Source: Isoetes taiwanensis (lineage: Eukaryota; Streptophyta; Lycopodiopsida; Isoetales; Isoetaceae). Taken from it: a stretch of DNA of 64,000 nucleotides. Position numbers and translations under genes: made by a program. The notes beneath the pieces were generated by a model that ran no database searches, was not told the DNA's origin, and saw only the letters and a program-made list of their open reading frames with translations. The DNA lies in contig JAJEKV010000004.1 of NCBI GenBank assembly GCA_021234155.1, positions 5,212,109 through 5,276,108 of the forward strand, read 5' to 3'. Below are positions 47,950 through 58,107 of the stretch, piece after piece (the stretch's first letter is position 1; the number at the start of each line of letters is the position of its first letter).

Positions 47950-48680
47950 ATGAGGACTTTTCCGAACCACTTCGCGAAGATAGAACTCACCATTATCGTC
48001 CTATAGTTCCCAGGTTCTTCCCTGCTCCCCCTTTGTGTAGAAGTATTACCCTGTTGTATGCCCATCTATCTGGGAGCCCTGTGTGGAGTATGCCATTGAA
48101 AATATCGGTAACTTGTCTCCCAATTACTGTATCCGCACATTTTAGTAACTCCATAGTCAGTCCTTAGAGGTCTGGGTCTTTGTTATTTGCCATCATGTTT
48201 AGCGCTATCATTACTTCCTGCATGCTGAAGCACGGTTTATCCATCTCCTGTAGTGGGGGTATTGGCATTGGAGATGCTCCCGTCTTATAGAGTTTCTCAA
48301 GGTATTTCTCCCATCCGGCTGCTCCTATACTATTTAGTATATTCTCGATTTTTCCTATTCCCCTCCTTCCCCTCTCCCTTTATCTTAAATCCCTTCCAGA
48401 AATTCCGAGGTTGCTTTTTCAGCATTTTAGCCAAACCCCATTGATGCTGTACCAAGCTTTTGTTTCGTTTCGACTTCAACATTCTTAGTTATGCTGCCCT
48501 TTCTGTTTGATATGTCTCTCTGCCTATATGCGCTCTGACTCTTCTTTTTTGTTCCCTGCATTTCTCATCATACCATACAGAGGCCTTGAATGCATTGCTC
48601 CTCCTGGGTCTCTTTCGTTTTCCGAAGACCTCTGTTGCCACCTTCACAATTATACCATTAAGCACATTCCCATACATTCT
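47950..48680 (-). pseudogene. LINE RT remnant
   Basis: The minus strand shows the endonuclease-RT linker (48677-48489: FKASVWYDEKCREQKRRVRAH), then at about 48290-48000 WEKYLEKLYKTG, FSMQEVMIALNMMANNKDPD, a stop, LTMELLKCADTV and IFNGILHTGLPDRWAYNRVIL. These match the start of a LINE RT domain (fingers and the K.PG.DG.T box, here NKDPD-stop-GLT). It breaks off near 47950. Its lineage differs from the LINEs at 1 kb and 28 kb. Confidence 0.65.
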
Positions 48681-48751
48681 CGTTTGCCCTATGCTTCCCC
48701 CATTCCCAGTTTCCCATTTCTGCTCTGATACTTCGCGCTCGACATATATAC

Positions 48752-49213
48752 TCAGTCGGATTTTTTCTCACAGCAGATGACACACATCTTACCAAAATCT
48801 CCTACCAGTAGATCATGCTGATAATTTGCAGACTTTTGGATTGACGCATTCAGCTGTAACCAGTTAAAAGACGTCATCACCCGCTCCTTATCTCGCCTTC
48901 TAACTGTGTCGTTTCTGTCAGCTAGAACCCCCATTACCTCTAGCAGCTTGAGATTGTAACCTGTATCCTTCATAGTCTGCGCATGGTGGATCCGATCACA
49001 AAACAAACAGTGTACCCAGCCGCAATTCAAACAGGACGAAAGCCCTTTCTCTAAGCAGAGACAATCTTCCTCACATATGCATCAGGGCCCTTCCTCCTCC
49101 AGTTCCGGATTCCACGGGACTGTGAGATTTCCCGAGTTCCCTGGTCGAGCTCGCTTCCTTGACGCTGTTTCTGGTTCCCTAGGCGCTTCGATTATCATTT
49201 TGCCTCTGTCCAT
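48752..49213 (-). pseudogene. Cys-rich ORF with one TGA, upstream of the LINE RT remnant
   Basis: The ATG at 49213 opens a 154-codon frame broken only by a TGA near 49083. The first 43 residues are basic and charged. A Cys/His cluster follows: C-x-C-x4-C-x-C, then C-x2-C-x4-C-x2-C with HH after it (CLNCGWVHCLFCDRIHH), and a final CVICC near the end. This looks like a zinc-binding domain of unknown type. Position and strand would suit ORF1 of the LINE remnant downstream, but that is a guess. A TATA-like GTATAAAT lies about 110 bp upstream (about 49325). Confidence 0.35.
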
Positions 49214-49317
49214 ACTGATCGGATTATGCTAGACCCGGAAGTCTGAGTTGATATCTTTGAGAGCGCCTTCCCTGTGCTATCTGTAAGAACCCTAAAAGAA
49301 GAGAACTTTCGAGGTCG

Positions 49318-49328
49318 AGATTTATACT
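49318..49328 (-). promoter_or_regulatory. Candidate TATA box for the Cys-rich ORF
   Basis: On the minus strand AGAGTATAAATCTCG lies about 110 bp before the ATG at 49213, a normal spacing for a plant core promoter with a short leader. There is no other support. Confidence 0.3.
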
Positions 49329-49339
49329 CTGATCGTTTT

Positions 49340-51400
49340 TAGGGTTAGTCTCCATTCTTCTCGCCTCTTTTTTCGGGTACACCACCATTAATTATCGTTC
49401 TTGTCCTGTCCTGTCTGGTATCCGATATTCATAATTTCGTATCCGGTATAGTTGAGGTATCGTAGTCACTGCCGCTTTCTACTCTCAGTACGTAACCTGC
49501 GCCCCTTCATACGTCTTTAGGATGATCATTAACGGCTACTCTTTTCGTACGTGTAACACTCCCCTCGTTATTATTATTCCAGTATTAGACCCTTATTTAT
49601 TATGTCAGATGTGCCAGTCAGAAATTTCCTTTAACTTTGCTTAGCTATCCTATTCTTCTCGGTCCTCCCGTCGGAGTTGTAACCTTGTGGTATATATTCC
49701 ACGGGTTCCTGCAAAATTGTTAATTCTCACAGGTCTGCTGTTACATCTAGCACTGCTCAATCCTTTGCACCTTTGCTTCTATCAAAGATACTCTGATAGT
49801 ATTCTTGCGCTTCCATGTCCAACCCGTTTGCATCCTATACACCCCTTCTCTGTTGCTGTTCATGTATCCCCCTCCCCTCCTTCCCCCCTCCCGTTTCTCC
49901 CGTGTCCCCCATTTTGGCTTCTCTCCATATTTTAGGTTAGGCTACTTTTTACTCTCCCATTAATGATTCCTAACGGTTCTGAAATTCAATTTTCAAAATT
50001 CAAATTCTTAAAATTAGCTGGCTGCCTCACTGGTATTCCTTCCGTATTTGGGTGTTTCCATTGTAGCCTTTGTACTAGTTACCCTGAGAGACCCTTGCCA
50101 AAATTCTTCGTTCGACTCGCTCCACAAACATGAAAGTTGGATGATACAGTTGCAAATTATACCAAATTTACGAGAAGTACCTTAGATTCATACATTTTTA
50201 AAACATACAACGCTTTGTCCAGAAAGAAATCTGGAGGGCCTATCTATACCCTGTTTTGTATGTTAAAACATCAAAGATATAGAAGAAAAATCTATATTCA
50301 AAACGGAAAGATATTAAGCTACGATCCTTCTATGCTGGCCCTCATTCCAGTCTTCTGCATTCGTTCTCTTCTATCATGTCTTCTAGCGTGAGGGTGTAAT
50401 CCAATTTGTTATCAAAGATTGCCAGAAGGTTGTCAAGCTCATCTGCAGGGTGCTGCATCCTGTCCAGCAGTAATAGCACATGTGCCTCTCTTTTCTGTTG
50501 GAACAGGTGATAGTTTGTCTCGAAGTGGGCTCTAAGATCATTGCTTACCCATAAATCCACTTTCTTCAACATTATTTCTAGAGCCTTGCACCTGTACTTC
50601 CTTTTTTAGCAATAGCAGGTAATCTACTAGTTCTTGTTTTCCCATTGCATCTTCATCTTTTTCTACCCCTTCTACATGAGCCCCTACCTCTATCAGTCGA
50701 CTGACACAGCATTGAAACTCGGTGCTATGCCTTCTTTTGAAAATTTTAAGGATTTCCATCTGTAACCTATTCAGTTCTTCCAAGAGGGACTCGGATAGCA
50801 GTCGTTGCATGCACAGTCCGTTTCAATGTCTGGGTTCTCGAACTAATCAGCCTCTTCTACACTCTCTGATACCTCGTCTTCTCTCCATTTTACGATATAT
50901 ATATAAATCTTCGGATATTAAACATATGTCTATTCTTGAGAGAATGGTAGAATCGTACCTGGCAATCGCCGCATCCCGCAACCCGGGAATCCCACATCCT
51001 GCATCCAGCATCCCGCATCCCGTATGTTGTTGGACCATTTCAATTGCTAAAGAAATAAAAAACACGTTTAAAGAATCAGCGTGTCAAAATCGTGGTTCTA
51101 CGGCCCTGCACCAGATCTACTTGTTGGAGAGTTCAACCTTGGCGAAACAAAACCAGCGTCTACAAACAAGATGCAATCAAACATCCAATTTCTCCAGGAT
51201 TGAATATGCCAAAATATGGACAAAATAGATTTCAGGAACCATTAGGTACCATGAGGAATACTTTTCCAGCAATCGAAACTTGCCCTGTTCGAAGTTGAAG
51301 TCTTGAATCTAAACTTCTCTGTGTGAGCAGGAACAATCGCCCAAGGTTTGAACATGCAGACGAATCCGGCCGGCATAAAATACACACTAATAGCATCTGA
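49340..51400. other. Mostly non-coding; helical ORF fragments and a CATCCCG minisatellite
   Basis: Minus-strand ORFs 50810-50538 and 50572-50342 together give about 160 residues predicted to be helical (LLSESLLEELNRLQMEILK.., then a frame change, then HFETNYHLFQQKREAHVLLL..). I do not recognise the protein. A CATCCCGCATCC-type minisatellite lies at about 50968-51024. Bases 49340-50100 are pyrimidine-rich on the plus strand. Confidence 0.35.
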
Positions 51401-51559
51401 AGCAGGCAGTCCAAAAGCTGAAGCAACCAGGCTTTGCGTCTGAAACAGAAATCTATATATTATTTGAATAAAAAGTGGTGTACCCCATTTAATTTTCTAC
51501 ATCTTTTCCATAGTTTCATTCTTTATATTTTTTTATTCTCCATATTTCCCTACTTGTAT

Positions 51560-51652
51560 CCACGTTCTTTTCTTTTGCAGCAGCACCAAGTTTTGATCCC
51601 AAACTTTGCCTTTGAGGTCGAATGATGGGAATGTGGGGAAATCCGTCATCAA
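51560..51652 (+). repeat. LTR-like end shared with 23.13-23.21 kb
   Basis: TTGCAGCAGCACC..TTTGCCTTTGAGG..GTGGGGAAATCCGTCATCA matches TTGCAGCACTAG..TTTGCCTCTTGAGG..GTGGGGAAAATCCGTCAACA at about 23127-23213. The similarity ends at the same CA dinucleotide in both places, as expected of an LTR 3' end. Confidence 0.5.
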
Positions 51653-51754
51653 TAACTATCACCAAAAGCAAATCAATAAGAGCGCTACCTTTTAATTGAA
51701 CAAACTAAGCACTTACCTGAACATTAACCATTTCGTTGCCACAGTAATAAAATA

Positions 51755-52100
51755 GGGTCACCGACTCAAATTGCAATAACTCAAAACGTATATATCCTTT
51801 TCCATTGGTTTTTATTGCTTCTTAAAGTAAACTTGATTATCTTTCCATCATACCTTTAATCGTCTTAATCCAACTAATATGTAGAGCAAAACGACATGCG
51901 AAAGTTCACCTTTTTCTTACAGTCTTCAAATAGGGTCAGTCACTAAAAATTCAATAACTCACAAATTACTTATCCTTTTTCACTTATTTTTCTTGTTGCT
52001 TAAAGCTTAAAAATAGTATCTTTCCAACAAACTTTTAATCGCACAAATCCAATATATATTCAGAGAGATATGGTCCTTCAAATTCGGCCTATTTTTTTCT
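51755..52100. repeat. Diverged tandem duplication, period about 172 bp
   Basis: Two copies start AATAGGGTCA at about 51758 and 51930. They share CAATAACTCA, ATCCTTTT, GCTT.TTAAAG, ATCTTTCCA.CA and TTTAATCG at matching spacings, but are perhaps 70% alike. Confidence 0.6.
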
Positions 52101-52178
52101 TTTGCTCTGTAGCTGCGACTTCCTACTTTTACTTTTGCATCATCATAAAAGTAATCCTTATGGACTGTAATGAACCTT

Positions 52179-52559
52179 GCTTTGATACCATGTTGAAACT
52201 AAGGAAAAGCATACAAGAGAAGAAGATAAAGAAGGTAATCCCAAAACCAAGAGTAATGTATTGAATAGAATAGAACACTTATATATGTACATAAAAGGCA
52301 TGTCCAAGTTTGGACAAAGGGAAAGGCATCTAAGTTAGGATGACAGCCAATGTGGCATCTCAACAGTTTGATTGAAACACAAACCTTTATGCAGATGTTG
52401 TCATGTGCGCATGATTCAGTGCCTATATGAATGCATCCTCTGTTTGATGAACTAGACAGTAGATAGTCTCTTTTACAAAATATTGTGCAATAGATGTCAG
52501 CAAGCTACACATCGTCAGCCGTGATACACTGCATGGCTGAAGATTTTTTCTAGTCAACA
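52179..52559 (-). mobile_element. LTR with adjoining primer-binding site, rest of element missing
   Basis: Bases 52191-52559 form a 369-bp LTR with TGTTGA..TCAACA ends. On the minus strand it contains ACATATATAAG (about 52281) as a TATA box and runs into TGGTATCAAAGC (52190-52179), an initiator Met-tRNA-type PBS, with no gap. No internal coding region or second LTR is visible to the left. Confidence 0.75.
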
Positions 52560-54006
52560 CTTCTCCTTCACATGTCATTCACATCCCATACACACTTATC
52601 ATACCATCAACATCTCATCAAAGCACAAATCTCCACTTGACTTGGTCATACACATGGTCAAAGGTCAAATTCCTCTCTCTAAAAGTCAAATTGTGAGAGA
52701 CATTGCAAAATTCCTAAGGGAAGCAATTAAGAGTCAAAATTTGCCTAGAAAATGCAAATTATATGCATTGATGCTTGAATTGAACTTTGTCATCACTCAA
52801 AAAAGGCCAAGTCACCATACATGTCATCTTCATTGCCATGTCACATCATGCACGTGTCACCCCATTGAAATTCCATGCTTTACAAAAATTCTTCAATTTG
52901 AAGTGTTTAAGTTCATAAGGGTGACATATCATCTTGCCACATCATCACCTACACTTCCACATCATCATCCACATGTCATACACATCATCTCCACATCATC
53001 TCATGTTTTGACTAGAAAAAATATTCTTAGCCAAGTTGTTTGATACCTCATTACCCTTACTTGCCATGTCATCCTCACATTGCCAACTCATCATGCCTAC
53101 ATGCCACATCACCATCCATATACCCCTTTTCAAGGCAAAAATACAAAAAGCTCCTTTGCAAAAAAGATTCCACCATCCTTGAGATCATCAAACAAGATCC
53201 TTTTTGCAAAAACGAAATTCAAAAAATTCGTTTATTAGGGCCTTCATATGTGATTTCTTGGGAATCGTTGCAAAAAAAGGTTTCCTATCTACCCCCAAAA
53301 AAAAAGCCTAGATTCCTCAGCCAATCACCCCCACCACCTCGTGTGCATCTTCGTCACATCACTCACGTTCAAGTTCTTTGTTTTATCTTTATATGAAATA
53401 TATTTATATCAATTTTGTCAGTTGGCAGGGTATTTACCAATTGCTTATTATACCTTATTAGAGTATTAGCCTTTTGATCGACCTCCACTTCGATGGACTA
53501 TTTCACGTTTCTTGCCATATCTGTTCAGCCTCATTGTTCAAGTTTAATCTGTTTTTCACGTCTTTGATTTGTTTCATCACCACCCATTTCTATTCCACTA
53601 ACCTGAACCAAATCTTAGCTATCTTAATATTTACCTTCGCTCTCCTATTCTTATTCCAGACCATTTCACCAATCTATGACCCCCCTTGCTAGAAACTTCT
53701 ATTCGATGTCAACCTCATTTTTCTTCTTGATCTTCCACTTGACTTTGTGTTAATATGTCTGCAACCTCTAACTTCACCGCATCCCTCTTGCAAATATTGT
53801 TATTCATTTTGTTTAGTTTTGCCTATACTTGGTCAATATCTGGTGGGGCATTTCGCATACGAGTTAACTCAACGTTGTCCATCTTTTTTTGTCATATTCC
53901 TCTAACTAGGGTTTTTCCTCCCATGTGGGGGTTTTTTCATCTCAATAGTAGGGACACATTGTATAGTAGCATTTGTCTTTTTGGCGTGGTTTTATCTGCT
54001 TTTGCA
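52560..54006. other. Pyrimidine-rich, non-coding
   Basis: CACATCATC/CATGTCATC-type simple repeats run through 52800-53130. A weak relative of the stem-loop core (AGGGTTTTTCCTC, CCATGTGGGGG, TTTTTTCATC) lies at about 53908-53942. The ORFs are low-complexity. Confidence 0.45.
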
Positions 54007-54080
54007 TGTACCGTCTCATAGGTCAAGTTTGGCCTCCGCGGACGTTAAAATATACTTCCTTCCTTCCTTCCTTCCTTCCT
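54007..54080 (+). mobile_element. 5'-truncated copy of the LINE 3' end with (CTTC)n
   Basis: ACCGTCTCATAGGTCAAGTT and TGGCCTCCGCGGACGTTAAAAT followed by (CTTC)n match the end of the ORF1-only element (37988-38061) closely. The matched part upstream of the tail is only about 50 bp, as expected of a 5'-truncated insertion. Confidence 0.7.
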
Positions 54081-55156
54081 CATCTTAGGGCTTATACTCA
54101 TGGGTTCTTGACCTTCCTTTTGACTTTTTGCTTCCATGTCTACAACCTCTACCTCAACCTCGTCCCTCATTATGGTAAGTACTATTTATATTGGGGCATC
54201 TATTCATTGGTTTCAATATGTTATCAGATTTCCTTATTATTAATGTCTTATTTCAACACTATTGCTCCTCTTCTATTTCACATTTTACATTGCTTTTCAA
54301 ATGCATTGCATTGTATTTTTTGTCATAAAGTATGTCTTATTGGACAAAATTTAGTTAAAATAATGTTTTCTATCATTGTTTTTATGGTTCTAGGCTTTTC
54401 AGGAGGTAGTCTTACCTCATAATCATATATCATTTCACATTTTTCTGCATATGATGTAGTTGTGTTTGGCACTCCATTGAGTTTTTGTGACAGTTTTGTC
54501 TTGGATAACATTTATGTTTTAAAAAATTCTTTTTCATATCCTTGGTCGTCATCTTACCTTTGCCTTAGACCTTGTTTCTGATCCACTTCCAATAACCTGG
54601 TTCGCCTTTTTTGCCCTTATACATTGGCATGTAGTCTTTTTACCATTCTCCCACATTTCCTTTCTTTTTTGCTAGCTCTACAGTGTTGTTCAGCTGTTCG
54701 ACTCGATCCTTTTTCGGCATGGTGCATCAGTTATAGCTACACAAGGAGACCAATTTCGACCTTATTTTAATATTTTTATCCATCATTATCAATGGGGCTA
54801 ACTTGCTCACGACTATACTGTTTCTTTAGCTCGCCTATCATCTTTTGCTTCCCATCATCCTTCATCGTTGTTTTCTACAGTTGCTTACCATCTCTTCGAT
54901 CACCCTTTTCATGTCTCATTTTTGTGTCTCATTCCATCCTCCTCTAGCTTATCATACTGCATGTTTATGGTGGAGACAATGCCTTGTGGCTATCGGACTT
55001 GAGCCTTATATATTCTGCTCGTCGAACTGGGCATCAATGGCAGCAGATAGGGAGTTCCACATGATATTACTTATGTTTACGGAAGGTGCAGGTTGTCTTC
55101 TTCTCTCTCTCGCTACGTAATACGATTCGACTTGACATTAGACTGTTTCTCGTCGG
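54081..55156. other. Pyrimidine-rich, no gene seen
   Basis: ORFs on both strands lack recognisable domains. Confidence 0.4.
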
Positions 55157-55161
55157 TGGCA

Positions 55162-55499
55162 TGTTAGTTGTGAGTTCTTGGCATACACCCTGCAGCAGCA
55201 GTCCATGACTGCCGAATGCTACAAGGCTGCCATGCTCATGATCACAAAACAAGAACAAGACAAAGAAATATGTACAAAGAATGAAGGGGAACGTGAAATG
55301 AGGCTCTCCAAATATGAGATCAAACCTGAGTACATCTAAAGAGGCTCCGGTCTAATATAGTGTAGACCGCAAATCTGAGCCGTACATCTAACTAAATTTA
55401 ATCCCTACACTTATGTTAACCTAATCATGCCAAGTGTCAGTCTGCCACCACTGACACCTAACATGTGCATGCACAATGTTAACCACTAGGTGGTTAACA
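55162..55499 (-). repeat. 3' LTR of the non-autonomous element
   Basis: 338 bp, TG..CA ends with inverted TGTTA/TAACA, near-identical to 57759-58096. Confidence 0.92.
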
Positions 55500-55844
55500 C
55501 TGCCTTCCCCTAAAAGTTTTTAGCACAAAAACATGTACAGACTTTTATAAGACAAGTCCGACAATTACATGGTGCCAAAAATTTTAGGGGCGAAAATGAT
55601 GGTAATGGTTGGGTTGTGTCGCCGTAAAAGATCTTCATGAATGTGTCGATGACGGATAAGATCGGAAAGAATGTCGATGCAGAATGTGGATCATAGGAAC
55701 TGGGGCAAGAAAAATATGAAGACTATCCCCTTATATCATGAGGAAGTCCATTTGAACAAACAATGCCCAAAATTTTACTTAAAAACAAGTATGATATGGG
55801 GCTTAAAAAAGTAAGCACCATAAAAGCGTGCCCCGTGATCAGCC

Positions 55845-56190
55845 ATAGGGGACCGTGAGCGTGGGCGTCAGCGTGGCCCGTGGGTCACCAGCGTGAGCAT
55901 GGGAAATAAAAAGCATGAAGAGCGTGGCAAAGCGTGGGTCGTAAAAAATAGAGCAGAGCGTGGTTTTGTGAGGACAAAAATTACAAAGCATGGCTTTTGC
56001 GTGGTCAATGTGCGTGGTCAATTTGCGTGGTCAATCGTGGGCAAAAATACAGAGCGTGGGCTGTGAGCGTGACTTTTTAATTAGTGTGGCCGTGAGCGGT
56101 TATCAGCCAGCAAAAATATTTTGCCCGTGGCGTGGAGCGTGACCAGTGGGTACAAGCAATAAATTGAGCGTGGGTCAAAGTTTGAGCGTG
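55845..56190. repeat. GCGTGG-rich internal repeat of the LTR element
   Basis: About twenty scattered GCGTGG hexamers, many within GAGCGTGG or GCGTGGTCAAT, fill this part of the internal region. They do not form a strict tandem period. Confidence 0.7.
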
Positions 56191-57540
56191 GTTTCCCAAC
56201 ACGTGAGTAGGGCACGGCAGGAATATAGGATACCCTAAAAGTGCAGAAAGGAGCGGCCAAATCTGAGCCGTTGGGCTGCAAAATAACCCTAATCAATGTT
56301 CTGCCCAAAGATGCCAGATCGGATGAAGGCGCACCTCTTTGTAGATAGAAATGGCCGGATATGGTGCCGCTGCAATAGAAATTTGCTGAAAGTCCGGTTC
56401 TTCTGGAAATAGAAGGCGGTGGGTGTGAATCGATCCTGAATGGCAACGGGATGCCCATTGGTAACTGGATTTGAGCTTAGATGTGCTTCTGCTTACATCG
56501 TTGAAGAAACTGCTGACTTATCTTGTATGTGCAGAAGCCACCGGAATAACAGACCAGAAGATGCTGAAGACAATGTGGCTGTGTATGGAGGCGTAGCAGA
56601 GGATGGGGGCTAGCCGAAAGGCTGGCCCTCTTGAAAATAAGTAATAGAAACAACCCTGCGAGTTTGCAAAAATATGGTGCCGGATTTGGATCGACCATGG
56701 ATAGGAACGGGCCAGGATATTTTCTAATAATGTTTTCTTGAAGAAACAGGGGGCAGTGGTTGCATGGTGTGGCCGCTTCTGCAGGATAGAGATGAATAGC
56801 CGGTGATTGGATGTTGCACAAGACTGTACTCCTCAAAGATTATCGAGTTTGTGCTTCTGGACTGATGAAAATAGTGCCTTGTTTTGCAGACGAACCGACC
56901 TGATGCTGGCTTGAAGACTTTGTTGCAGCCTGCTTAGCTTGAGCAGATGGATGGGGGCAAGCAGAAATGCTGGCCCTCTTGAAAAAACTCAAGAAGAATG
57001 CATGTAGAAAGCATGACGGTGCAGGAATAACTCCAGTAAATGAGCAAGAAGCTGGGTGCAGCTGCAAATAATAACATGATGCCTCCAATACTCTGTAATT
57101 CCTGATGAGTGTGATGTCCGTTCTTGATGATGCTCACTTGTTCTTGAATGATGGTTGCTTGCAGGTGAGGCATATGAAAAAGAACTAGGATCCTCCATGG
57201 AGATTTGATACTTGAACTGTCTTATAGGGGACTAGCCAAGCTGGCCCTCTGCAAATTTCTAAAAGAGATCTGATAGCTGCTGAATCATGAAGATTTGCAA
57301 CTCAAGAAACGATTTTGTTTTTTTGTTTGTGCCAAGAAAAGCACGGTTTTACCTGATAAGAATGAGAGGAAAACTCAAAGCCTGAAACTGTATACAGAAC
57401 CAACACATGAATATGTTTGATAACTTCTCAGAATATCATGTTAGCGCGAGAGGAGGTTTGTCACCACTCCAAAAATCCGTGGATCGCAAACCGGGCTTCT
57501 CGCACCTTAAAACAGTGGTCTTGAGAACAGATTTACGAAA

Positions 57541-57747
57541 TTAAATTTGATCAGCTGGCAAAATCATCAGCTGTTTGGAAAAAAAGGCCTCCAAGCAGAG
57601 ACATAAATCGACTTGTTTGGGCAAACTAAGGGAACCTAACAGAGGAAGAATAGTATACAAGAAGTCTGCAAAACGGGGAAGAATGAGAGCAGCAAGACAA
57701 CAGCAAACAGCAAGGGTGAAGAAAGTGATCACGAGCGAACCGGGCAT
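57541..57747 (-). CDS. Small hydrophobic ORF starting inside the PBS
   Basis: The 68-residue ORF begins at an ATG within the PBS and reads MPGSLVITFFTLAVCCCLAA.., a signal-peptide or membrane-like N-terminus. It ends at 57541. It resembles no gag that I know. It could be leader-encoded or chance. Confidence 0.25.
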   Translation of the reverse strand: MPGSLVITFFTLAVCCCLAALILPRFADFLYTILPLLGSLSLPKQVDLCLCLEAFFSKQLMILPADQI

Positions 57748-57758
57748 AACGGCGCCAG

Positions 57759-58096
57759 TGTTAGTTGTGAGTTCTTGGCATACACCCTGCAGCAGCAGTC
57801 CATGAATGCCGAATGCTACAAGGCTGCCATGCTCATGATCACAAAACAAGAACAAGACAAAGAAATATGTACAAAGAAGGAAGGGGAACGTGAAATGAGG
57901 CTCTCCAAATATGAGATCAAACCTGAGTACATCTGAAGAGGCTCCGGTCTAATATAGTGTAGACCGCAAATATGAGCCGTACATCTAACTAAATCTAATC
58001 CCTACACTTATGTTAACCTAATCATGCCAAGTGTCAGTCTGCCACCACTGACACCTAACATGTGCATGCACAATGTTAACCACTAGGTGGTTAACA
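57759..58096 (-). repeat. 5' LTR of the non-autonomous element
   Basis: 338 bp; the PBS lies one base downstream on the minus strand. ACTATATTAG (about 57959) is a possible TATA region. Confidence 0.92.
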
Positions 58097-58107
58097 TGGC
58101 ATTTCTA

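Larger units (their letters stand above)
55157..58101 (-). mobile_element. Complete non-autonomous LTR retrotransposon with 5-bp TSD
   Basis: Identical 5-bp target duplications TGGCA (55157-55161 and 58097-58101) flank 338-bp LTRs (55162-55499 and 57759-58096), each TGTTAG..TTAACA. On the minus strand the PBS TGGCGCCGTTATGCCCGG (57757-57740) follows the 5' LTR after one base. A purine-rich tract (AGGGGAAGGCAG) precedes the 3' LTR at about 55511-55500. The LTRs differ at about five positions, so the insertion is fairly young. The 2.26-kb internal region has no gag or pol and must be mobilised by another element, probably gypsy-type by its PBS. Confidence 0.9.

Noticed and set aside
50342-50810. 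Two minus-strand helical ORFs
   Set aside because: They looked like a retroelement gag or coiled-coil protein split by a frameshift, but no diagnostic motif supports either; described only as an unknown stretch.
53908-53942. Fourth copy of the stem-loop family
   Set aside because: The inner core is similar (AGGGTTTTTCCTC..TTTTTTCAT) but the tetraloop differs and the outer arms pair over only about four bases, so it is not counted.
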